Positions 58,701-64,000 of a DNA stretch of 64,000 nt are shown in pieces. Where the stretch lies: positions 1 to 64,000 of the forward strand of contig DATLZZ010000022.1 of assembly GCA_035573715.1 (NCBI GenBank), read 5' to 3'. The stretch is from JACPRL01 sp035573715 (GTDB lineage: Bacteria > Acidobacteriota > Terriglobia > Acidiferrales > 2-02-FULL-67-57). Numbering within the stretch: the first letter of the stretch is position 1; each line of letters starts with the position of its first letter. The notes beneath the pieces are model-generated. The model worked only from the letters and a program-made list of their open reading frames with translations. It made no database searches and was not told the origin of the DNA. A program made the translations under genes and the position numbers.

Positions 58701-58820
58701 ACCAAACGGTTTAGAATCAATAGCATACAAAATACTGCAACGTTTGGGCCTATTCCTGCAACTAAATTGCCAGGTGCCGCATCCATTCTGAGTGCACAGG
58801 GGGCAGGGAAGGAAATGGAA

Positions 58821-59201
58821 ATGGCAGTGGCAACCAGAACTCGAAGCAAGGCCGTGTCGGGCCGCTACGCCGCCTTTGAGCGGCTGCTGCGCGCCCGCCG
58901 GTCGGAGCTGCGCAACCATCTGCGCTCTCACTGGGAAGAAGTCCAGGCTCAGACACTGCCCGACGACACTTACGGCAGGGCCGCCCAATTCCAGCTTGAA
59001 GACCTGGCTGTCGGAACCATCGAGCGCGAGCAGGCCCTGCTGAACGAGATTGAGCAGGCGCTGGGGCGTCTGCGCGAAGGGATCTATGGGACTTGCACCG
59101 AATGCGGCGACGAGATCCCCGAGCGCCGGCTGAAGGCGCTTCCCTGGACGCGCCTCTGCCTGCGTTGCGCCCAGCGGCGCCAGAGCGTTCTTACCAACTA
59201 A
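58821..59201 (+). CDS. DksA/TraR-type zinc-finger regulator
   Basis: A 126-residue DksA-family protein. A coiled-coil hairpin (about 15-85, rich in Arg/Glu/Leu) is followed by a C4 zinc finger with Cys92, Cys95 (CTECGDEIPERRL), Cys113 and Cys116 (CLRCAQRR). I prefer the ATG at 58821, seven bases after AGGA; the ATG at 58815 abuts that site. It would bind the RNA polymerase secondary channel and modulate transcription with ppGpp. The DxxDxA coiled-coil tip is not obvious, so activity may differ from DksA. Confidence 0.85.
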   Translation: MAVATRTRSKAVSGRYAAFERLLRARRSELRNHLRSHWEEVQAQTLPDDTYGRAAQFQLEDLAVGTIEREQALLNEIEQALGRLREGIYGTCTECGDEIPERRLKALPWTRLCLRCAQRRQSVLTN

Positions 59202-59215
59202 CCACTCGACCCCAA

Positions 59216-59260
59216 GCCTCTCCGACAATTCCCCCGCGGTTCGGAGGGGCGCTTTGTTTT
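59216..59260 (+). terminator. Terminator of the DksA-like gene
   Basis: GCCTCTCCGA (59216-59225) pairs with TCGGAGGGGC (59241-59250) around a 15-base loop and is followed by GCTTTGTTTT. It lies 14 bases after the stop codon. Confidence 0.75.
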
Positions 59261-59273
59261 CAAAGAGCGAAAA

Positions 59274-59322
59274 GCAGATCCCTCGACTTCGTCCCGATTT
59301 CATCGGGACTCCGCTCGGGATG
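59274..59322 (-). repeat. 49-nt dispersed repeat, copy 2
   Basis: This is the inverted counterpart of the element at 139-187. On the minus strand it reads CATCCCGAGCGGAGTCCCGA to GGGATCTGC and differs from copy 1 at five positions. It lies in the convergent gap between the DksA-like gene and the E1 beta gene. Confidence 0.75.
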
Positions 59323-59332
59323 ACCAAAAACC

Positions 59333-60319
59333 CTAGTAGGCAGCGAGTTGCTCGAGGCGGGCGACCACCTTGTCGGGGTTAATCATAAAGTAGTCCTCCA
59401 GCGGCGGGCTGAAGGGCATCTTGGGAATGTCGGGCCCGGTGATGCGCATGACGGGCGCGTCGAGGTCGTCAAACGCGTTCTCCTGGATCAGCGCCGCGAC
59501 TTCGGCGCCCGGCCCCATGGTCAGCTTTTCTTCGTGGACGATGGCGACGCGGTTGGTCTTGCGCACAGTGCCGAGAATGGCTTCGGTATCGAGCGGGCGC
59601 AGCGTGCGCAGGTCAACCACCTCGCAGCTCACCCCGTGCTTGGCTTCCATTTTTTCCGCCGCCGCCAGCGACACCTGCAAACCGTAGCCGAACGTAATGA
59701 TGCTCAGGTCTTTGCCTTCGCGCTTCACCGCCGCCTTGCCGATGGGCACGGTGAAGTCGTCGTCGGGCAGCTCTTCCTTCACCGAGCGGTAGAGCTTCTT
59801 GTGCTCGAAGTAGAGGTAGCAGTCCTTGCCCCGGATGCACGACTTCAGCAGGCCCTTGGCGTCGTAGGGCGTCGCCGGATAGACAACCTTCAGTCCGGCC
59901 TCGTGCATGAACCAACTGACGTTGTCCTGCGAGTGGAACAACCCGCCGCCCACACCGCCGCCGCAACAGGTGCGGATGGTGATGTGCGGCTGGAAGGTGC
60001 CGGCGCTCCGATAACGGAGCTTGGCGACGTTCTGGACGATCTGGTCCATGGCCGGCGTGATGAAATCCACGAACTGAATCTCCGCGATGGGGTTCATCCC
60101 CACCAGCGACGCGCCGGTGCAGGCGCCGACGATGATGGCTTCGGCCAGCGGCGAATCCACCACCCGGTGCTCGCCGAACTTCTCCCGCAGGCCTTCGGTG
60201 GCCAGAAAGACGCCACCCTCGGCGATGTCTTCGCCCAGGATGAAGAGATTCGGGTCGCGCTCGAACTCCTCGTGCATCGCCTGGTTGATGGCTTTGATAA
60301 AAGTAACGGCCTGGCCCAT
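59333..60319 (-). CDS. 2-oxoacid dehydrogenase E1 beta subunit
   Basis: A 328-residue transketolase-pyrimidine domain protein of E1 beta length. It begins MGQAVTFIKAINQAMHEEF and contains GEDIAEGGVFLATEGLREKF and NVAKLRYRSAGTFQPHITIR (split segments), ending DKVVARLEQLAAY. With the alpha subunit it decarboxylates pyruvate, branched-chain 2-oxoacids or acetoin using thiamine diphosphate. It lies three bases after the alpha gene. No E2 or E3 gene is present in the window, so the substrate is uncertain; pyruvate is my first choice. Confidence 0.9.
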   Translation of the reverse strand: MGQAVTFIKAINQAMHEEFERDPNLFILGEDIAEGGVFLATEGLREKFGEHRVVDSPLAEAIIVGACTGASLVGMNPIAEIQFVDFITPAMDQIVQNVAKLRYRSAGTFQPHITIRTCCGGGVGGGLFHSQDNVSWFMHEAGLKVVYPATPYDAKGLLKSCIRGKDCYLYFEHKKLYRSVKEELPDDDFTVPIGKAAVKREGKDLSIITFGYGLQVSLAAAEKMEAKHGVSCEVVDLRTLRPLDTEAILGTVRKTNRVAIVHEEKLTMGPGAEVAALIQENAFDDLDAPVMRITGPDIPKMPFSPPLEDYFMINPDKVVARLEQLAAY

Positions 60320-60322
60320 CGC

Positions 60323-61414
60323 TTACTCCTCGGCGTAGACGTGCTGGGTGGCTTCGCTCGGGTCGGGATACGGACTCTTTTCCGCGAACGCCACCGCGTC
60401 GTCAATCTCCGCTTTGATTTCCGCTTCAATCTTCTTCTTCCAGTCGTCGCTCCAGTAGCCGCGCTCGCGCAGCACCTTCTCGAAGCGCGGCACCGGGTCG
60501 CGTTTCTTCCACTCTTCGACTTCTTCCTTGGGGCGATACTTGGCGGGGTCGATTTCCGAGTGGCCGTACCAGCGGTAGGTCTTGCACTCGATGAGCGTCG
60601 GGCCTTCGCCCGCCCGCGCCCGCCGGATGGCCTCCCGCGCCACCTGGTAGACCGCCAGCAGGTCGTTGCCGTCCACCACCACGCCCGGCATGCCGTAGCC
60701 CGCGGCCTTGTCGGCCAGCGTTTTGGCGGCCGATTGCAGCCGCAGCGGCACCGACTCGGCCCAGAGGTTGTTCTGCACCACGTAAACGCAGCCCAGCTTG
60801 TGCACCCCGGCGAAGTTCGTCGCCTCGTGCCACGCGCCGGTGCTGGTGGCGCCGTCGCCGCAGTAGGCGAAGCAGATGTCGTCCTTGCCCTGCATCTTCA
60901 GCCCGAAGGCCACGCCGGTGACGAGCTGCCACTGCGCCGCAATCGTGCTCGAGGGGATGATGATGTTGTACTCGGCGTCGCCGAAGTGCGCCGGGGTGGA
61001 CTTGCCTCGGTCCGGACTCTCCACGCAGGCGTAAAGCTGCGCGATGATCCGCCGCGTCGGCACTCCCTTCACCACCGCCGCCACCATGTCCCGGTGCGAG
61101 GGGCCCACCCAGTCCGTCTTGCGGCAGCCGTAGAGTGTGCCGACGTGGGTTGCTTCCTGGCCTACCGCGGAATAGAAGTTGCCCTTGAACTTGCCCTGCC
61201 GGAACAGCAGCCGCGCCCGCTCGTCCACCTGCCGGCACTTCAGCAGCAGGTAGTACATCTCCAGCAGTTGGTCTTTCTTCAGCTCGACGCTCGCCCCGCT
61301 CGCCGAGGCCGCCACTGCCGCCGGCTGGCTGGCCGCGGCCGGCTTGTCGTTCCGGGGCGGCCTGGCTTCCTTCTTCGCCACCGTCGCCGTTCGGGCGTTG
61401 CTTTTGGTCGCCAT
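60323..61414 (-). CDS. 2-oxoacid dehydrogenase E1 alpha subunit with Ala/Pro-rich N-terminus
   Basis: A 363-residue E1 alpha. The thiamine-diphosphate motif begins GDGATSTGAWHEATNF and ends with the conserved Asn of VVQNN. The EMYYLLLKCRQVDERARLLF start and SEIDPAKYRPKEEVEEW loop fit the family. The ATG at 61414 follows GGGAG. The first 45 residues are basic and Ala/Pro rich (KKEARPPRNDKPAAASQP), like the linkers of E2 proteins, and are longer than usual. They may tether E1 to an E2 core. It is the first gene of the E1 operon. Confidence 0.9.
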   Translation of the reverse strand: MATKSNARTATVAKKEARPPRNDKPAAASQPAAVAASASGASVELKKDQLLEMYYLLLKCRQVDERARLLFRQGKFKGNFYSAVGQEATHVGTLYGCRKTDWVGPSHRDMVAAVVKGVPTRRIIAQLYACVESPDRGKSTPAHFGDAEYNIIIPSSTIAAQWQLVTGVAFGLKMQGKDDICFAYCGDGATSTGAWHEATNFAGVHKLGCVYVVQNNLWAESVPLRLQSAAKTLADKAAGYGMPGVVVDGNDLLAVYQVAREAIRRARAGEGPTLIECKTYRWYGHSEIDPAKYRPKEEVEEWKKRDPVPRFEKVLRERGYWSDDWKKKIEAEIKAEIDDAVAFAEKSPYPDPSEATQHVYAEE

Positions 61415-61463
61415 CAACCGCACTCCCTTCTAACCCGGGGTTCCACAGGCGTGAAAGCCCGCC

Positions 61464-61472
61464 ATTATAGCA
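61464..61472 (-). promoter_or_regulatory. Extended -10 promoter of the E1 operon
   Basis: On the minus strand TGCTATAAT is a complete extended -10. The transcript would start near 61457, about 43 bases before the ATG. There is no -35. The nine bases match those before the AAA+ operon at 36626. Confidence 0.6.
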
Positions 61473-61533
61473 GAACGACGCGCACGGCGCGTCCAATGCT
61501 TTGTCAGGGCACGGCTTTTCGGAGGGAAGCGGA

Positions 61534-61553
61534 GACCCTGAGCTTGCCGAAGG
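61534..61553 (+). repeat. 20-nt dispersed repeat, copy A
   Basis: GACCCTGAGCTTGCCGAAGG occurs here and, identically, at 62646-62665. A shorter relative lies within 2067-2087. Confidence 0.7.
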
Positions 61554-61605
61554 AAGCCGCGCCGGTAAGGCTCGTCGCGCCAAGCGCCGCAGATGATTGC
61601 GCCGG

Positions 61606-61623
61606 GCACGGTTTTAACCGTGC
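61606..61623 (+). repeat. Small palindrome GCACGGTT-TT-AACCGTGC
   Basis: Eight-base perfect arms around TT. It resembles the GCACGGCT-AA-AGCCGTGC palindrome within 3559-3578 and is probably the same REP-like family. Confidence 0.5.
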
Positions 61624-61686
61624 TGAAAATGGTTGTTGCGCGCAGCGCTTCCGCGGAAGTCGAAGCGAAGTCGCCGCACAGCGGAG

Positions 61687-61761
61687 ACCCCGCGCCTTCT
61701 GCGGGGCGGAGATCCGGCGTTGTTCGCGGGAGGGTGTGGGGAAACCCTTTCTGGGTGTCCC
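61687..61761 (+). repeat. 75-nt direct repeat, left copy
   Basis: This segment begins ACCCCGCGCCTTCTGCGGGG and ends GGGTGTCCC. It matches 62678-62752 at 64 of 75 positions without gaps, in the same orientation. The two copies lie on either side of the unknown gene at 61808-62329. Confidence 0.75.
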
Positions 61762-61807
61762 CAGGGACTTCCCCTTGCACCTTGCACGAAGCCCGCGGCA
61801 CGATAAC

Positions 61808-62329
61808 TCACTCCTCTAGAATAAACCACTCGCCCTCGTCCGCCTCATCCGGCCCGTACTCCTTGTCGATCTTCGCCCCCTGCCCGGTTTTCAGTCTCCA
61901 GTAGGCGTCGGTGTATAACTCCCCGTAACTCCTGGAATGATGGTAGTTCCGTTCCTTCTCCACTCCCTCCAGGGTTCGCAGCAGCAGTTGCACCAGCCAC
62001 CCGATGGCATACGCCTGTTGCGGGTTGAGCTTGTTCTTTTCCACCGCCCTCACCACTCGCGTCAATAAGCGGTGCAAGTCCCGGCTCCGGCCCATCGGCA
62101 GCTCGTTCAGCTCTCTCAGCTCCAGCCGATGCCCTCGAATCCCCGGGTCGTGGAAGAAGCAGAACTCCCGGCCCATCAGCCGCGCGGCCCGGCACTGCTT
62201 GTCGGTTCCGGCGTCTCGTTGGCACCGACGGTCCTGAGTCGGCGGCCTCCTCTGCTTCTTCGGCTCCCTTGGTGCTTCTCTGCCTTTCTCTGTGCTCTCC
62301 GCGTTGATCGCCTGCTCTTCCTCGGCCAT
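61808..62329 (-). CDS. Protein of unknown function with Cys/His motif, between direct repeats
   Basis: A 173-residue protein. The ATG at 62329 follows AGGAGG. The N-terminal 35 residues are disordered and charged. A likely zinc-binding knuckle has Cys36, Cys46, Cys57 and His60, followed by DP (C-x9-C-x10-C-x2-H), the same spacing as in the protein at 28744. A helical region (about 65-125) contains LHRLLTRVVRAVEKNKLNPQ (split) and AYAIGWLVQLLLRTLEGVE. The tail is acidic. I recall similar multi-copy hypothetical proteins in Acidobacteriota. It lies between two copies of a 75-nt repeat and has its own promoter. Confidence 0.7.
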   Translation of the reverse strand: MAEEEQAINAESTEKGREAPREPKKQRRPPTQDRRCQRDAGTDKQCRAARLMGREFCFFHDPGIRGHRLELRELNELPMGRSRDLHRLLTRVVRAVEKNKLNPQQAYAIGWLVQLLLRTLEGVEKERNYHHSRSYGELYTDAYWRLKTGQGAKIDKEYGPDEADEGEWFILEE

Positions 62330-62597
62330 TTCAACCTCCTGTCTGGAACGCTCGTTAGCTGGTCCTCGGGAGACGTCGGTGCACGATGCACGGGGGAGGG
62401 GGTACTGTCCCCCGGGCCTCGTCATCTCGTTGAAAGGAAACACCTTCCACTCCGAGACTAGTTCCAATCCATGTTTCCGGGCTTGTTCCCATCCAGTTGA
62501 ACTATAAGGACTTCGCAGAAACTAATCTTCCAGGTTTTCTTCGGTAGGCCTCGCGGCCCGCAGGACGCGAACCGCGTTTCGCGGACTACTCGGACGA

Positions 62598-62626
62598 ATG
62601 ATAAGCGAAAATCGGCCCTTTGTCAA
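62598..62626 (-). promoter_or_regulatory. Strong promoter for the Cys/His protein gene
   Basis: On the minus strand TTGACA (62621-62626), a 17-base spacer and TATCAT (62598-62603) form the closest match to consensus in the window. It directs transcription toward the gene starting at 62329, leaving an unusually long leader of about 260 bases. Confidence 0.65.
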
Positions 62627-62645
62627 GGCCTTTCAGCGGCCCGCA

Positions 62646-62665
62646 GACCCTGAGCTTGCCGAAGG
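62646..62665 (+). repeat. 20-nt dispersed repeat, copy B
   Basis: GACCCTGAGCTTGCCGAAGG, identical to 61534-61553. Confidence 0.7.
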
Positions 62666-62677
62666 GTCAGGTGGGAA

Positions 62678-62752
62678 ACCCCGCGCCTTCTGCGAGGCGG
62701 AGATCCCGCGCTCTCTGCGGGAGGGCTTGGGGAAACCCCTTTCGGGTGTCCC
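62678..62752 (+). repeat. 75-nt direct repeat, right copy
   Basis: It begins ACCCCGCGCCTTCTGCGAGG and ends GGGTGTCCC. It matches the left copy at 61687-61761 at 64 of 75 positions, in the same orientation. Confidence 0.75.
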
Positions 62753-62793
62753 AATCAGTCATCCAGCCCCCAAAGCTTCCAGCCGCGAGCCTC

Positions 62794-64000
62794 TTAGAAG
62801 GCGCCGGCCAGCTTGGCTTCGCGGGCTTTCTTTTCATCTACAAACAGCAGCAGGATGAGCCCGGCGAGGAAGAGCGCAATCAGCGAGACGATGGCGGTGC
62901 GCGAGGAGCCGGTCGCCTGCTTGACAATCGCGAACAGCCACGGCCCCCACATCGCCGCAAATTTGCTGAACACGGTGTAGAACCCGTAGAACTCCGCGCT
63001 CGCCTCCTCCGGCACCATCGAGCCGTAGAACGACCGGCTCAGCGCCTGCGTCCCGCCCAGCACAATCCCCACCACCGCCCCCAGCACAAAAAACTGCGCC
63101 GTCGTCTGAATGAAGTAGGCGTAGACCACCACGCCCGACCACAGCCCCAGCGTCAGCATGATGGTGCGCTTGGTGCCGATGCGCCCCGCCAGCCGGCTGA
63201 ACATCAGCGCCCCCAGCGAGGCGATGGCCTGCACCAGCAGCAGGGTCAGCAGCAGATAGACCGTCGGCAGCTCCAGCTCCACCTTGCCATACACGGTCGC
63301 GAGGTTGATGACGGTTTGAATCGCGTCGTCGTAGAGCATGAACGCGAGGAGGAAGATAGCCAGGTGGCGAAAGCGTCCCACACGGCGCGTGGTCGCCAGC
63401 GTGCGCGTGACGCCGATGTGCGCATAGGCCAGCGTCCGCGGCCACGCCGCGTAGCGCGCCGGCAGCGGCTCGGCCGTGTCGGTTTCCTTCAGGTAGCGCA
63501 CCGTGAACAGTGAAAAAGCGGCCCACCACACCGCGGCCATCACGATGCCCAGCCGCACCGCCTGCGCCTGCGTCAGCCCGAACCAGTCGTGCAGCGCCAC
63601 CAGCGCCAGCGACAGCGCGAACTGCAAGCCCCCGCCCCCGTAGCCGTAGGAAAAACCCTTGCCCGACACCCAGTCCATCTGGTCGTCGCTGGCAATGCGG
63701 GGCAGAAACGAATCGTAAAAAACGTTGGCGCCGGTGAACCCCACCTGGGCGAGGGTGAAGAAGACGAGCGTCTGCACCACGTCGCCGCTCTGCGAGAAGT
63801 AGAGCAGCAGCGAAAACAGGCAGCCGGTGTAGGCGAAGCTCAGCAGGAAACGCTTGCGGGCGGCGGAGAAGTCGGCGATGGCCCCCAGCACCGGCGCGGT
63901 GAGGAAGGCAATCAGCGTGGCCACGCCGACCGTGAAAGCCCAGAGCGTGTCGGCGGCGTAGGTTGTGCCGCCAAGGGTGGCGCCCTCGCGCCCCACCACC
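62794..64000 (-). CDS. UMF1/Atg22-like MFS transporter (N-terminus beyond window)
   Basis: At least 401 residues with about ten hydrophobic helices. The reading frame is open to the window edge and the visible start (GREGATLGGTTYAADTLWAF) is internal to the family's first loop, so the gene is truncated at its 5' end. FLTAPVLGAIADFSAARKRFL and later LLLVQAIASLGALMF, VVVYAYFIQTTAQF and the FVDEKKAREAKL tail fit UMF1-type permeases of unknown or amino acid substrate. Its stop is at 62794-62796. Confidence 0.8.
   Translation of the reverse strand, partial: VVGREGATLGGTTYAADTLWAFTVGVATLIAFLTAPVLGAIADFSAARKRFLLSFAYTGCLFSLLLYFSQSGDVVQTLVFFTLAQVGFTGANVFYDSFLPRIASDDQMDWVSGKGFSYGYGGGGLQFALSLALVALHDWFGLTQAQAVRLGIVMAAVWWAAFSLFTVRYLKETDTAEPLPARYAAWPRTLAYAHIGVTRTLATTRRVGRFRHLAIFLLAFMLYDDAIQTVINLATVYGKVELELPTVYLLLTLLLVQAIASLGALMFSRLAGRIGTKRTIMLTLGLWSGVVVYAYFIQTTAQFFVLGAVVGIVLGGTQALSRSFYGSMVPEEASAEFYGFYTVFSKFAAMWGPWLFAIVKQATGSSRTAIVSLIALFLAGLILLLFVDEKKAREAKLAGAF

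Larger units (their letters stand above)
61415..61807. other. Gene-free 393-base region with repeats
   Basis: This gap holds the E1 alpha promoter (61464-61472), a 20-nt repeat (61534-61553), a palindrome (61606-61623) and a 75-nt repeat (61687-61761). I see no convincing coding sequence. It separates the E1 alpha start from the 3' end of the unknown gene at 61808. Confidence 0.6.
62330..62793. other. Gene-free 464-base region with promoter and repeats
   Basis: This gap holds the promoter at 62598-62626, a 20-nt repeat (62646-62665), a 75-nt repeat (62678-62752), and about 270 bases of leader for the gene at 61808. I find no coding sequence in it. Confidence 0.6.

Noticed and set aside
59348..61819. 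A plus-strand open frame of about 823 codons across the E1 genes
   Set aside because: It is antisense to two well-recognised E1 subunits and lacks protein-like motifs. High GC explains the absence of stops.
1..64000. CRISPR array, prophage or defence island
   Set aside because: I found no regularly spaced repeats, cas genes, phage structural genes or restriction-modification genes. The dispersed repeats are single or paired elements without spacers.

Overview
The window is a GC-rich bacterial chromosome segment. It looks like an Acidobacteriota genome, probably a metagenome-assembled or uncultured member. This is inferred from gene families I recognise: an ECF sigma/membrane anti-sigma/exported-protein triad, a pilMNOPQ operon ending in an AMIN-domain secretin, tandem DUF507 genes, a BshB1-type bacillithiol deacetylase, a large exported BNR-repeat protein, and several exported proteins of a lineage-specific look. 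There is no phage, plasmid or CRISPR locus. The only mobile-element trace is a transposase-like fragment at the left edge. Genes are tightly packed, often with ATGA, GTGA or TAATG overlaps.

Layout. 1-3519: a transposase-like fragment, a sigma/anti-sigma/exported-protein operon, then a cupin-DinB-flavin enzyme operon. 3633-7340: kdsC, an amino acid permease, tRNA-Gly(CCC) and a UbiD decarboxylase. 7594-13008: a small HTH protein followed by the type IV pilus alignment complex pilM-N-O-P-Q, with a promoter in front and a strong terminator behind. 13076-16684: M24 peptidase, accB, accC and thiE. 16681-22380: a transport block with an NSS transporter and its candidate miniature subunit facing two APC permeases. 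22463-28751: a SpoIIE-type phosphatase, an SDR, NAD(P)HX repair enzyme, tsaE, a lipoprotein and a FabL-like enoyl reductase. 28744-33774: a small Cys/His membrane protein, a large protein with a divergent class III nucleotidyl-cyclase domain, a selenocysteine tRNA, a 52-residue basic protein, a thioredoxin-fold protein and a CoA-disulfide-reductase-like flavoprotein. 33846-36581: a VWA/AAA+ ATPase pair. 36744-43154: an SDR, a TPR protein, exported proteins, a thioesterase, tRNA-Val and tRNA-Asp, and a STAS protein. 43214-49380: BNR protein, methyltransferase, PCD, PilZ protein and diheme peroxidase. 49420-57920: KimA-like transporter, DUF507 pair, M48 protease, membrane and exported proteins, Ser/Thr kinase, BshB1 and a glutaredoxin-like protein. 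57966-64000: SDR, DksA-like protein, the two E1 subunits of a 2-oxoacid dehydrogenase, an unknown Cys/His protein between repeats, and an MFS transporter cut by the window edge.

Themes. The content is mostly housekeeping with a heterotrophic, amino-acid-scavenging flavour (five amino acid or cation transporters). A low-molecular-weight-thiol theme (BshB1, glutaredoxin-like, CoADR-like, DinB fold) suggests bacillithiol use. Regulatory proteins are scattered rather than grouped (ECF sigma, SpoIIE phosphatase, STAS, PilZ, Ser/Thr kinase, DksA-like, possible cyclase).

Most notable items: the cyclase-like protein keeps both metal aspartates and the Asn/Arg transition-state pair; a selenocysteine tRNA lies just after it; two otherwise unrelated proteins share an identically spaced C-x9-C-x10-C-x2-H-D-P module; an NSS transporter carries a soluble insertion and a 32-residue partner; and several families of short intergenic repeats are present. 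Start codons were adjusted where a ribosome binding site, overlap or promoter argued for it. All functions are inferred from sequence features and remembered families, without database searches.
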